From: DATKEH01 sp035546355
GTDB lineage: Bacteria; Acidobacteriota; Thermoanaerobaculia; Multivoradales; JAIOJS01
DNA: 42,572 nt
Assembly: GCA_035546355.1 (NCBI GenBank)
Contig: DATKEH010000117.1
Location: 1-42,572 of the forward strand
Direction: 5' to 3'
In this document: one piece after another, positions 26,618-34,293 of the stretch
Numbering within the stretch: the stretch's first letter is position 1
How the letters are laid out: every line of letters starts with the position of its first letter
Notes under the pieces: generated by a model
The model's database searches: none
What the model was told of the DNA's origin: nothing
Seen by the model: only the letters and a program-made list of their open reading frames with translations
Translations under genes and position numbers: made by a program

Positions 26618-27906
26618 TGTCCGAGCCCCACCTCGCCATCCTGGGGGCGGGCCCGATCGGGCTCGAGGCGGCGCTCGCCGCCGTCGACGCCGGCCTGCCC
26701 TTCACCCTCTACGAGGCCGCGCCGCACCCGGCCGCCCACGTCGCCGACTGGGGGCACGTGCGGCTGTTCACGCCATGGGCGATGAGCGTCTCGCCGCGCC
26801 TGCGCCGGCACCTCGGCGGCGCCGGCATCCCGGTCCCCGACGATGCGGCGCGCTGCCCCACCGGCCGCCAGCTGGTCGAGCAGGTCCTCGCCCCCGCCGC
26901 GGCGCTGCCCGCCGTCGCGCCCCACCTGCGCCTGGGCTGCCGGGTGCTGGCGGTGGGGCGGCAGGGGCTGCTCAAGCACCAGGAGATCGCCTCCGCCGAG
27001 CGCGCCCGCCGCCCCTTCCGGCTGCTGCTGGAGGACCCCGGCGGGCAGCGGGTGGAGCTGGCGGCGCGCGTCCTCGACTGCACCGGAAGCTGGGGCCACC
27101 CCAACGCCCTGGGCGACGGCGGCATCCCGGCGCCGGGGGAGGAGGCGCTGGGCGAGCGCATCGTGCGCCGCCTGCCCGACCTGGCCGCCGAGGAGCTCCA
27201 CTGGGCCGGCCGCACCATCCTCCTCGCCGGCGCCGGCCACTCCGCCCAGACCGCCGCCCGCGACCTGGCCGCCCTCGCCCGCCGCCACCCGGCCACCGAG
27301 GTGATGTGGGCGCTGCGCCAGGAGCCGCCGGCGCTGGCCCCGATGGCCGACGATCCGCTGGCCGAGCGGGCGGCGCTCACCGCCGCCGCCGCCCGCCTCG
27401 CCGCCGGCGAGGGGCCGCTGGCGGTGCGCGCGGGGGTGGCGGTGGAGTCGCTGGCGGCGGCGGGCGCCCGCGTCGCCGTCACCCTGCGCCACCGCTCCGG
27501 CGCCACCGACACCGTCACCGTCGACCGCATCCTGGCGCTCACCGGCAGCGTCGGCGACTCCGCGCTCTACCGCCAGCTGCAGGTGCACGAGTGCTACGCC
27601 ACCTGCGGGCCGATGAAGCTCGCCGCGGCGCTGCTCGGCGCCGCCGGCGGCGGCGACTGCCTGCAGCAGACCTCCCACGGCGTCGACGCCCTGGTCAACC
27701 CCGAGCCGGGTTTCTTCCTGCTGGGAGCCAAGTCCTACGGCCGCAACGCGACCTTCCTGCTGCGGGTGGGCTGGCAGCAGGTGGACGAGGTGTTCGGGCT
27801 GCTCGACCGCCAGAGGGGCGGCGACCCTACAACCCTTGCTCCACCCGCCGCGCCAGCTCCTCGCCGATCGGCAGGCAGGAGGTGGCGGCCGGCGACGGGG
27901 CGTTGA
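26617..27906 (+). CDS. FAD-dependent oxidoreductase of the ArsM-like cassette
   Basis: 429 residues from ATG 26617, overlapping the previous stop by one base, with GGGGAGG upstream. HLAILGAGPIGLEAALAAVDAGLPFTLYE is an N-terminal FAD-binding GxGxxG; a second GAGHSAQTAARDLA near residue 205 suggests an NAD(P)-binding fold, as in flavin monooxygenases and thioredoxin-reductase-like enzymes. FTPWAMSVSPRLRRHLG and a late YATCGPMKLAA...CLQQTSHG segment may form the substrate site and hold cysteines. The last ~25 residues (PAPRRSAGRRWRPATGR) look like read-through into the antisense of lhgO. Likely oxidises or reduces the cassette's product. Confidence 0.82.
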   Translation: MSEPHLAILGAGPIGLEAALAAVDAGLPFTLYEAAPHPAAHVADWGHVRLFTPWAMSVSPRLRRHLGGAGIPVPDDAARCPTGRQLVEQVLAPAAALPAVAPHLRLGCRVLAVGRQGLLKHQEIASAERARRPFRLLLEDPGGQRVELAARVLDCTGSWGHPNALGDGGIPAPGEEALGERIVRRLPDLAAEELHWAGRTILLAGAGHSAQTAARDLAALARRHPATEVMWALRQEPPALAPMADDPLAERAALTAAAARLAAGEGPLAVRAGVAVESLAAAGARVAVTLRHRSGATDTVTVDRILALTGSVGDSALYRQLQVHECYATCGPMKLAAALLGAAGGGDCLQQTSHGVDALVNPEPGFFLLGAKSYGRNATFLLRVGWQQVDEVFGLLDRQRGGDPTTLAPPAAPAPRRSAGRRWRPATGR

Positions 27907-29020
27907 GCACGTGCAGCGACCGCTCGCCGGCGGCGATCAGGAAGTCGTCGAGCAGCGTCCCGTCGCGCCCCAGGGCCTGGGCGCGCACCCCGGACGGCGC
28001 CGGCAGCAGGTCCCGGCGCGACAGCTCCGGCACCAGGCGCCGCAGGCTGCGCAGGAACAGCCGCGGCGACAGCGAGCGCGCCATCTCGCCGGCGGCGAGA
28101 CGCGGGTACCGCGCCGCCAGCCGCCACAGCCCCGGCCACGCCAGGGTCTCGGCGAGCTCCGCCGGGTCGACGAGCCCCCAGGAGTACCCCTCGCGCGCCA
28201 GCGCCAGCACCGCGTTGGGCCCGGCGCCGACCTCGCCGTCGACGCCGCGGTGCAGGTGCACCCCGAGGAAGGGGAAGCGCGGGTCGGGGACCGGGTAGAG
28301 CAGGTGGCGCACCAGCTGGCGCGCCGCCGGCCGCAGCCGGTAGTACTCGCCGCGGAAGGGCACGATCCGCACCGCCGGCTCGACCCCGGCCAGCCGCGCC
28401 ACGCGGTCGGCGTACAGGCCGGCGCAGTTGAGCAGCAGCTCGGCCTCCACCGGCCCGGCGGTGGTGGCGAGGCGCAGGCCGCCGCGGCGGTCGCCGACCC
28501 GCTCGACGGTGGCGCCGGTGCGTACCTCCCCGCCCGCCTCCCGCACCTCTTCGGCCAGGGCGTTGGCCACGGCGGCGAAGTCGACGATCCCCGCCTCCGG
28601 CACCAGCAGCGCCGCCGCACCCCGCGCGTGCGGCTCTCGCGCCGCCAGCTGGTCGCGCGCGAGGGGCTCGCTGGCGACCCCGTTGGCGGCCCCGCGCGCC
28701 GCCAGCTCGTCGAGGCGGGCGGCCTCCCCGGCGTCGCCGGCGAGGATCACCTTGCCGCAGACCTCGCAGGGGAGGCCGCGGCGCGCGCACAGCTCGCGCA
28801 GCGCGCGATTGCCGTCGCGCGCGAAGCGGGCCTTGAGACTGCCGGGCCGGTAGTAGATGCCGGAGTGCAGCACGCCACTGTTGCGGCCGCTCTGATGCCG
28901 CGCCGGCGCCGCCTCCTTCTCCAGCACCACCACCCGCGCTGCCGGCAGCCGCTGCTGCACCGCCCGCGCCGCGGCGAGCCCCACCAGCCCCCCCCCGACC
29001 ACCGCCACCGTGTAGGTCAT
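27827..29020 (-). CDS. lhgO: L-2-hydroxyglutarate oxidase
   Basis: 397-residue FAD enzyme of the DAO family that oxidises L-2-hydroxyglutarate to 2-oxoglutarate (electrons to the quinone pool in E. coli). VAVVGGGLVGLAAARAVQ (FAD fold), HQSGRNSGVLHSGIYYRPGSLKARF (the LhgO signature), ARGAAALLVPEAGIVDF, LNCAGLYADRVARL, PFRGEYYRLRP, FLGVHLHRGVDGEV and the terminal NAPSPAATSCLPIGEELA are all typical. The ATG at 29020 has a TAGGAT box 9 bases upstream; divergent from hemH. The 3' end overlaps the convergent FAD gene by 80 bases. Confidence 0.94.
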   Translation of the reverse strand: MTYTVAVVGGGLVGLAAARAVQQRLPAARVVVLEKEAAPARHQSGRNSGVLHSGIYYRPGSLKARFARDGNRALRELCARRGLPCEVCGKVILAGDAGEAARLDELAARGAANGVASEPLARDQLAAREPHARGAAALLVPEAGIVDFAAVANALAEEVREAGGEVRTGATVERVGDRRGGLRLATTAGPVEAELLLNCAGLYADRVARLAGVEPAVRIVPFRGEYYRLRPAARQLVRHLLYPVPDPRFPFLGVHLHRGVDGEVGAGPNAVLALAREGYSWGLVDPAELAETLAWPGLWRLAARYPRLAAGEMARSLSPRLFLRSLRRLVPELSRRDLLPAPSGVRAQALGRDGTLLDDFLIAAGERSLHVLNAPSPAATSCLPIGEELARRVEQGL

Positions 29021-29029
29021 GCGGCGGTC

Positions 29030-29035
29030 ATCCTA
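29030..29035 (-). promoter_or_regulatory. Candidate -10 (TAGGAT) for lhgO
   Basis: TAGGAT lies 9 bases before the ATG of lhgO; predicted leader of only a few bases. It stands back to back with the hemH -10 in a 56-base divergent region. Confidence 0.38.
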
Positions 29036-29057
29036 TCCGCGCCGCCCCGCTCGCGGC

Positions 29058-29066
29058 TGGTATATT
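29058..29066 (+). promoter_or_regulatory. Candidate extended -10 (TGgTATATT) for hemH
   Basis: TGG-TATATT precedes the hemH ATG by 10 bases, leaving a leader of about 3-4 bases and no room for a Shine-Dalgarno sequence. Confidence 0.45.
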
Positions 29067-29076
29067 CCGCGCCGCC

Positions 29077-30192
29077 ATGAAGTACCGCGGCGAGGAGACC
29101 TTCGGCCACGCGCAGGAGCCGGCGATCGGCGTGCTGGTGGCCAACCTCGGCACCCCCGACGCGCCCACCGCGCCGGCGCTGCGCCGCTATCTCAAGGAGT
29201 TCCTGTGGGACCCGCGGGTGATCGAGCTGCCGCGCTGGAAGTGGTGGCTGGTGCTCCACCTCTTCGTCCTCACCCGGCGCCCGCGGCAGTCGGCGAAGCT
29301 CTACCGCAAGATATGGACCGCCGAGGGAGGCCCGCTGCTGCTCGGCACCGAGCGCCTGGCGACCCTGCTCGAGCAGTGGCTGCGCCCACGCCTCGACAGC
29401 CCGCTGCACGTGGCGGTGGGGATGCGCTACGGCCGCCCCTCCCTGGGTTCCGCCCTCGACGCGCTCACCGCGCGGGGCTGTCGTCACATCCTGCTGCTGC
29501 CGCTCTACCCGCAGTACTCCGCCACCTCCACCGCCTCGACCTTCGACGTGGTGGCCGGCGAGCTCACCCGGCGCCGCTGGGTGCCGGAGCTGCGCACCGT
29601 CAACGGCTACCACGACGACCCCGCCTACGTCGCCGCGCTCGCCGCCTCGATCCGCGAGGTGTGGGACCGCGACGGCGAGCCGGAGCGGCTGCTGCTCTCC
29701 TTCCACGGCATCCCGCTGTCCTACTTCCTCGCCGGCGACCCCTACTACTGCCAGTGCCAGAAGACCGGCCGCCTGGTGGCCGAGGCGCTGGGCCTGGCGG
29801 AGGGCCGCTACCAGGTGACCTTCCAGTCGCTGTTCGGCAAGGAGGTCTGGCTGCAGCCCTACACCGACGCCACCGTGCGGGCGCTGGGCGCGCAGGGGGT
29901 GGGCAGCCTCGACGTCGCCTGCCCGGGCTTCGCCGTCGACTGCCTCGAGACCCTGGAGGAGATCGACGGCCTGAACCGCGACATCTTCGCCGCTTCCGGG
30001 GGCGGCCGCTTCCGCTATCTGCCCTGCCTCAACGAGCGCCCCGACCACGTGGCGGCGCTGGGGGAGCTGGCCCTGCGGAACCTGCAGGGGTGGTCGGTGG
30101 CGAAGGCGGCGACGGCGGCGCGCTCGGGCGAGCGGCGGCGGCGAGCCGAAGCGCAGGCGGCGCGCTACCCGCTGCCGCTGACGCCGCCCTGA
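29077..30192 (+). CDS. hemH: Ferrochelatase
   Basis: 371-residue terminal enzyme of protoheme synthesis, inserting Fe(II) into protoporphyrin IX. VLVANLGTPDAPTAPALRRYLKEFLWDPRVIELPR at the N-terminus, RYGRPSLGSALDALTARGCRHILLLPLYPQYSATSTAS, LLLSFHGIPLSYFLAGDPYYCQCQKTGRLVAEALG with the active-site histidine at 210, FQSLFGKEVWLQPYTDATV and DVACPGFAVDCLETLEEI are all ferrochelatase signatures. The C-terminus has an extra tail rich in A, E and R. A TATATT box lies 10 bases before the ATG. Membrane-associated or soluble in bacteria. The 3' end overlaps the convergent HAD phosphatase by 28 bases. Confidence 0.96.
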   Translation: MKYRGEETFGHAQEPAIGVLVANLGTPDAPTAPALRRYLKEFLWDPRVIELPRWKWWLVLHLFVLTRRPRQSAKLYRKIWTAEGGPLLLGTERLATLLEQWLRPRLDSPLHVAVGMRYGRPSLGSALDALTARGCRHILLLPLYPQYSATSTASTFDVVAGELTRRRWVPELRTVNGYHDDPAYVAALAASIREVWDRDGEPERLLLSFHGIPLSYFLAGDPYYCQCQKTGRLVAEALGLAEGRYQVTFQSLFGKEVWLQPYTDATVRALGAQGVGSLDVACPGFAVDCLETLEEIDGLNRDIFAASGGGRFRYLPCLNERPDHVAALGELALRNLQGWSVAKAATAARSGERRRRAEAQAARYPLPLTPP

Positions 30193-30884
30193 GCCGCGGG
30201 GCAGGGCGCCGCGGCGCCGCCCCGCTCGGCCAGCCAGCGCGGCAGCTCGTGCACCCCGTCGAGCAGCGCCAGGGGGCGGCAGCGCAGCAGCTGCTGCCGA
30301 TCCTGGGCGCCGCAGCACACCGCCACCGCCGCGGCGCCGGCGGCGGCGGCCATCTCCAGGTCCCAGCTGGTGTCGCCCACCACCAGCGTGGCGTCGGCCC
30401 CCGCCCCCAGCTCCCGCATCAGCTCCAGCACCATGGCCGGGCTGGGCTTGGCCGCCGCCTCGTCGGTGGTGCGCGAGGCGGCGAAGTAGCGCCCCAGGCC
30501 GGTGCGCTCGAAGTCGCGCTCCAGGCCCCGGCGGCTCTTGGCCGTCGCCACCGCCAGCAGGTAGCCCGCCCGCTCGAGGTGGGCGAGGGTGGTCTCCGCC
30601 GGCGGGAACGGGGCGTGGCGCGCGTGCCAGGTGCCAACCCAGTGGCGGCCGTAGGCTTCGCGGACCCGCTGCCGCAGGTCGGCCCCGGCGTCGGGGAAGA
30701 ACCGACGCATGGTGTCGCCGAGCCCGAGGCCGATGGCGCCGCGGATCTGCTCCTCGGGCGGCGCCGGCAGGCCCAGCTCCTCGAAGGCGCAGCGGGTACA
30801 GCCGACGATGCTGGCGATGGAATCGATCAGGGTGCCGTCCCAGTCGAAGACGACGAGGCGGAAGGCGCCCGCGGCGGCGTTCAT
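30165..30884 (-). CDS. HAD-family phosphatase, Gph-like
   Basis: 239-residue haloacid dehalogenase-superfamily hydrolase. VVFDWDGTLIDSIASIVG has the catalytic aspartates D14 and D16; a helical cap follows, then AVATAKSRRGLERDFERTGLGRYF (motif II/III region) and TLVVGDTSWDLEMAAAAGAAAVAV (motif IV). This is the phosphoglycolate phosphatase (Gph) subgroup; true substrate uncertain. ATG 30884 overlaps the stop of the M23 peptidase by 4 bases (ATGA), so translation is coupled. Its 3' end overlaps hemH. Confidence 0.9.
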   Translation of the reverse strand: MNAAAGAFRLVVFDWDGTLIDSIASIVGCTRCAFEELGLPAPPEEQIRGAIGLGLGDTMRRFFPDAGADLRQRVREAYGRHWVGTWHARHAPFPPAETTLAHLERAGYLLAVATAKSRRGLERDFERTGLGRYFAASRTTDEAAAKPSPAMVLELMRELGAGADATLVVGDTSWDLEMAAAAGAAAVAVCCGAQDRQQLLRCRPLALLDGVHELPRWLAERGGAAAPCPAAQGGVSGSG

Positions 30885-32311
30885 TCGCCCGTCCCGGCAG
30901 CAGCCTGACCGGCGGCCGCGGCCGGATTGCCGAAGGGCAGGGCGGCCCCCAGCTTGCGGTCGATGCGGTCCTGGATCCAGTGCGCGTCCCACCACTCGAC
31001 CGGCGTCACCGGCACCCCCTGCAGGAGGGTGGCGAAGTGCAGGTGGTCGCCCCCGGCGAGGCCGGTGGCGCCGGTGCGACCCAGGCTCTGGCCGCGCTCC
31101 ACCTGCTGCCCCTCCTGCGCGTCGATCGACGACAGGTGGGCGTAGAGCGACAGCAGGCCATAGCCGTGGTCGAGGATGACGACGTTGCCGTAGATCCCCA
31201 GGTAGCTCGCCCACAGGACGACGCCGTCGTTGGCCGCCGGCACCGGCGCCTGCTGGGTCGAGGCGAGGTCGAAGCCGAGGTGGGTCTGCTCGTCGATCTT
31301 CTCGCCATCGTAGAAATAGTGGCGCCGCACCGCGAACGCCGACATCACCTGGCCGCTGGGGAAGGGGAGGAAGTGCTGCCGCCACAGGAACTGCGGCTTG
31401 CTCTGGCCGGCGATCTCGATCAGCTGCCGGCGGTTGCGCTCCCGCAGCTGGTCGTTGATCACGACGTAGGCCGCCGCCAGGTCGTCGGTGGCGCCGACGT
31501 GGGGGCTGTGGGCGGCGATCTCCGGCACCACCTTCTGCAGGAACGGATCGCTGAGCTCGATCTTCGAAACCGGGATGGGCTTGGGGGTGAAACGGTCGAC
31601 GAAGGCGCGCTCGGCGCGGTTGCCCAGCTCGTCTTCGGCCACCAGCCGGATCCGCTCGCGGTCGCCCATGTCGTAGGCGACGCCGAAGAGGGCGAAGGAC
31701 ACTCCCTGCTGGCCGGGCAGCGGGTAGCCGCGATAGAAGTCGTCCCCCGACAGCACCCCGTCCCGCGCCGCCTCCTCCCCCACCCGGTAGACCACCACTT
31801 CGGACCCGCCCTGGGCCACGTAGTGCTGGGTCGACATCACGCTCAGGGTCGGCGGCGTCACGCGCACCGGCAGGGTCAGCTCCTCGACCACCGGCGCGGG
31901 CTGGCGCAGCACCCCGGCCGGCCGCGTCGCCACCACCCGGATGGTGGCTTCGCCGTTGACCAGCCACGGCTGCGCCTGCTTGCCGAGCTCGACCTGCAGG
32001 GTGGCCTCGGGCGTACGCTCCCCCCACACCTGCCACAGCGGACGCGGGGTGAACTCCTTCTCGGCCACCACCTCTTCCTGCTCCCCCTGCCGCAGCAGCA
32101 CCCGCACCAGCTCCAGCCCGCGCAGCGGCTCGCGAACCGCCACCGCCACCGGCGTCGCCGGCCCGATCCCCTTGGCTTCGGTGGCGATCTCGACCTCGGG
32201 CGCCGGCCCCCATCCCATCACCCCCGCCAGCGCCACCAGCGCCACCACCAGCAGCCCGCAGCCGCACCCCATCCGCAAGACCGGCCCTCTGCGCTTGGCT
32301 TCACCCCGCAC
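30881..32311 (-). CDS. M23-family metallopeptidase (LytM domain), membrane-anchored
   Basis: 476-residue exported endopeptidase-like protein. An N-terminal transmembrane anchor (about residues 13-33) is followed by a long beta-rich region (about 40-330), then the LytM/M23 domain: THLGFDLAS (Zn ligands His and Asp, near 343), GNVVILDHGYGLLSLYAHLSSID, and GGDHLHFATLL with the catalytic/Zn HxH near 420. All ligands are present, so an active peptidoglycan hydrolase is likely rather than an EnvC-type activator. ATG 32311 has AAAGGAGA 4 bases upstream, preceded by a perfect hairpin. Overlaps the HAD gene. Opens a minus-strand pair divergent from the DUF547 gene. Confidence 0.9.
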   Translation of the reverse strand: MRGEAKRRGPVLRMGCGCGLLVVALVALAGVMGWGPAPEVEIATEAKGIGPATPVAVAVREPLRGLELVRVLLRQGEQEEVVAEKEFTPRPLWQVWGERTPEATLQVELGKQAQPWLVNGEATIRVVATRPAGVLRQPAPVVEELTLPVRVTPPTLSVMSTQHYVAQGGSEVVVYRVGEEAARDGVLSGDDFYRGYPLPGQQGVSFALFGVAYDMGDRERIRLVAEDELGNRAERAFVDRFTPKPIPVSKIELSDPFLQKVVPEIAAHSPHVGATDDLAAAYVVINDQLRERNRRQLIEIAGQSKPQFLWRQHFLPFPSGQVMSAFAVRRHYFYDGEKIDEQTHLGFDLASTQQAPVPAANDGVVLWASYLGIYGNVVILDHGYGLLSLYAHLSSIDAQEGQQVERGQSLGRTGATGLAGGDHLHFATLLQGVPVTPVEWWDAHWIQDRIDRKLGAALPFGNPAAAAGQAAAGTGE

Positions 32312-32328
32312 GTCGTGTCTCCTTTCCG

Positions 32329-32345
32329 CGGGCCGCGGCGGCCCG
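32329..32345 (-). promoter_or_regulatory. Strong hairpin in the 5' leader of the M23 gene
   Basis: CGGGCCG-CCG-CGGCCCG forms a perfect 7-bp G/C stem with a 3-base loop a few bases before the AAAGGAGA ribosome binding site of the M23 peptidase. It could control RNA stability or translation. Confidence 0.35.
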
Positions 32346-32454
32346 ATCCAGCTCTCGATCCGCTCGTCGCATCGTCGCCGCCAGATGCAGCTTCCGCGCC
32401 ACCGGCGCCCGCCCGCCGCGCGCCCGGCGGCTGCCGCGCCCCGCGGGCCTCACC

Positions 32455-32463
32455 TGCTAACGT
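32455..32463 (+). promoter_or_regulatory. Candidate extended -10 (TGcTAACGT) for the small ORF and DUF547 gene
   Basis: TGC-TAACGT lies 7 bases before the ATG of the 53-residue ORF at 32471. A start about 7 bases downstream gives a leaderless message carrying both the small ORF and the DUF547 gene. Confidence 0.4.
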
Positions 32464-32470
32464 CTCCGCC

Positions 32471-32632
32471 ATGGTGGCGGAGCGCGCGATCACCTTCCCG
32501 GACCCGTGGCGGCAGGCGCTCGCGCGGCTGGGTCGCGGTACCTTCCTGCCGGTCGGCGCCACCGGCTGCTCACCAAACTCTGGGAGGCGGCGGCGGCGCT
32601 CGGGCCCCGACGGCGAGGAGCTCGGGCGTTGA
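32471..32632 (+). CDS. Small upstream ORF coupled to the DUF547 gene, possibly frame-disrupted
   Basis: 53 residues from ATG 32471, beginning MVAERAITFPDPWRQALARL and ending PDGEELGR. The stop TGA overlaps the TTG start of the DUF547 gene (TTGA). The central part SPNSGRRRRRSG is odd; in another frame the same bases read RLLTKLWEAAAALG, a good amphipathic helix that would join smoothly to the outer parts. So it may be a small protein with two compensating frame changes, or a leader peptide. No family recognised. Confidence that it is translated is moderate. Confidence 0.35.
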   Translation: MVAERAITFPDPWRQALARLGRGTFLPVGATGCSPNSGRRRRRSGPDGEELGR

Positions 32633-33441
32633 CGCGGCTCCGCACCGCTCTGCTGCTGTCCCTGATGCTGCTCGCACCGGCCTGCGGGGACGCCGCGCCG
32701 CCCCCGGCGCCGGCGGCCCCGGGGGCGGACGGGGGCGTCGACTGGACGCCATGGGCGCGGCTGCTCGAGCGCCACGTGCGCCCGGGCAGCAAGGGCGGCG
32801 TCGAGCTGACGCGGGTCGACTACTCGGCCCTCGCCGGTGACGGCGCCGAGCTGCGCGCCACGCTGTCGGCGCTGGCCGCCGCCGAGCCCGCCGCCATGAG
32901 CCGCGACCAGCGGCTGGCGCTGTGGATCAACGCCTACAACGCGCTGGCCCTCGAGGTGGTGCGCCAGAGCTGGCCGGTCGACAGCATCCGCGACGCCGGC
33001 GGCGTGCTGTTCGCCAAGGTGTGGGACAAAGAGGTCGCGGCGGTGGCCGGCGCGCCGCGCTCGCTCGACGAGATCGAGCACCGCATCCTGCGGCCGATGG
33101 CCGAGCCGCGCATCCACTTCGCCATCGTCTGCGCCTCGGTCTCCTGCCCCGACCTGCGGCGGGAGCCCTTCCGCGCCAGCCGGCTCGACGGCCAGCTCGA
33201 CGCCCAGACGCGGGCCTTCCTCGCCAACTCCGCCAAGGGGATGCGCCTCGACCGCCAGCGGCGGGTGGTCCACCTGTCGAAGATCTTCGACTGGTTCGGC
33301 GAGGACTTCGCCGCCGCCGGCGGGGTGCTCGCCTTCGTCGCCCGCCACGCGCCGGCGGCGGACGCCGCCTGGCTGCGCCAGCAGGGAGAGAACGTGCGGG
33401 TGGAGTATCTGCACTACGACTGGTCGCTCAACGGCGAATGA
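32629..33441 (+). CDS. DUF547 domain lipoprotein
   Basis: 270 residues from TTG 32629, chosen because GAGGAG (32615-32620) lies 8 bases before it and a signal peptide follows directly: LRTALLLSLMLLAPAC, ending in a probable lipobox cysteine. An ATG at 32506 would put a basic, unlikely extension before the signal. The mature part carries the DUF547 domain: DQRLALWINAYNALALEVV, WDKEVAAVAG, RSLDEIEHRILRPMAEPRIHFAIVCASVSCPDLR, and the C-terminal SKIFDWFGEDF. The cysteine in CASVSC is conserved in the family and was suggested to be catalytic. Function unknown; periplasmic or outer-membrane anchored. Ends 3 bases from the convergent methyltransferase. Confidence 0.87.
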   Translation: MTRLRTALLLSLMLLAPACGDAAPPPAPAAPGADGGVDWTPWARLLERHVRPGSKGGVELTRVDYSALAGDGAELRATLSALAAAEPAAMSRDQRLALWINAYNALALEVVRQSWPVDSIRDAGGVLFAKVWDKEVAAVAGAPRSLDEIEHRILRPMAEPRIHFAIVCASVSCPDLRREPFRASRLDGQLDAQTRAFLANSAKGMRLDRQRRVVHLSKIFDWFGEDFAAAGGVLAFVARHAPAADAAWLRQQGENVRVEYLHYDWSLNGE

Positions 33442-33444
33442 CCC

Positions 33445-34293
33445 TCACCCGGGACGGCGAGCGGCCACCATCAGATTGGCGCCGTAGCGGCCGGTGCTGG
33501 CGCACCAGGCGTTGACCCGGCCCCCCAGCCGCGCCAGCCAGGGCGCCAGCCGCCGCCCGGCGCCGGCCGCGAAACGCCCCTCGGCGAGCCCCGCTACCGG
33601 CACCACCGGCTGCACGTTGGCGTACTCCCACCCCTCCACCGCCAGCCCCGAGGCCGCCAGCGCCGCCAGCAGGCGGCCGGCGCGGAAGCCGTGCTGGTGC
33701 CCGCCGGTGAGCGTCCACAGGGAGCGCACGAAGCGGTCGGCGGGGGCGTCGCGCGCCAGGCCGGCGAGGTAGTCGCCGAGGGCGCGCCAGGACAGCCGCG
33801 GAGCGTAGACCAGCCAGTAGGCGAGGTAGAAGTGGTAGGCGGTGGTGGTCAGCACCAGCTGCCCGCCGGGGCGGAGGAGGTCCCGGCAGAGCCGGCAGAA
33901 CCCGCTTTCGTCGGCCAGGTGCTCGATCACCTCGGTGGAGAAGACCAGGTCGTAGGGCGGGTCGAGATCGCCAGCGGTGGCGGCGGCGAGATCGAGCTGG
34001 AAGAGCCGCCGGTAGTGCCCCGTGCGGCGCGCCGCCGCCAGCGCCGGCGCCGCGCCGTCGCAGGCGTCCACCCGCTCCGCCAGCGCGGCCAGCGGCGCGC
34101 CCCAGGCGCCGGTGCCGCAGCCGAGGTCGATGGCGCGGCCCACGGGCGCCCCATCCACCGCCCGCTGCAGGAATTCCGCGAAGGTCGCCTGGCTCAGGTC
34201 GTGCCAGCGGGCGAGGGCGGCGAAGTACTCGCTGCCGTAGAGGGCAGGGAGCCCCTCCCGGGCGGGGCCGCGAGGTGGCGGCGGCGGCGTCAC
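33445..34293 (-). CDS. Class I SAM-dependent methyltransferase
   Basis: 282-residue Rossmann-fold methyltransferase. AIDLGCGTGAWGAPLA (motif I), LVFSTEVIEHLADESGFCRLCRDLLRPGGQLVLTT (motifs II-III, UbiG-like) are clear. The C-terminal half (AYHFYLAYWLVYAPRLSWRALGDYL ... GGHQHGFRAGRLLAALAASGL) resembles methyltransferases acting on glycans or lipids. The start is GTG 34293 in a GTGA overlap with the M48 protease stop, so it is the third gene of a lemA-M48-methyltransferase operon. Substrate unknown. Confidence 0.87.
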   Translation of the reverse strand: MTPPPPPRGPAREGLPALYGSEYFAALARWHDLSQATFAEFLQRAVDGAPVGRAIDLGCGTGAWGAPLAALAERVDACDGAAPALAAARRTGHYRRLFQLDLAAATAGDLDPPYDLVFSTEVIEHLADESGFCRLCRDLLRPGGQLVLTTTAYHFYLAYWLVYAPRLSWRALGDYLAGLARDAPADRFVRSLWTLTGGHQHGFRAGRLLAALAASGLAVEGWEYANVQPVVPVAGLAEGRFAAGAGRRLAPWLARLGGRVNAWCASTGRYGANLMVAARRPG

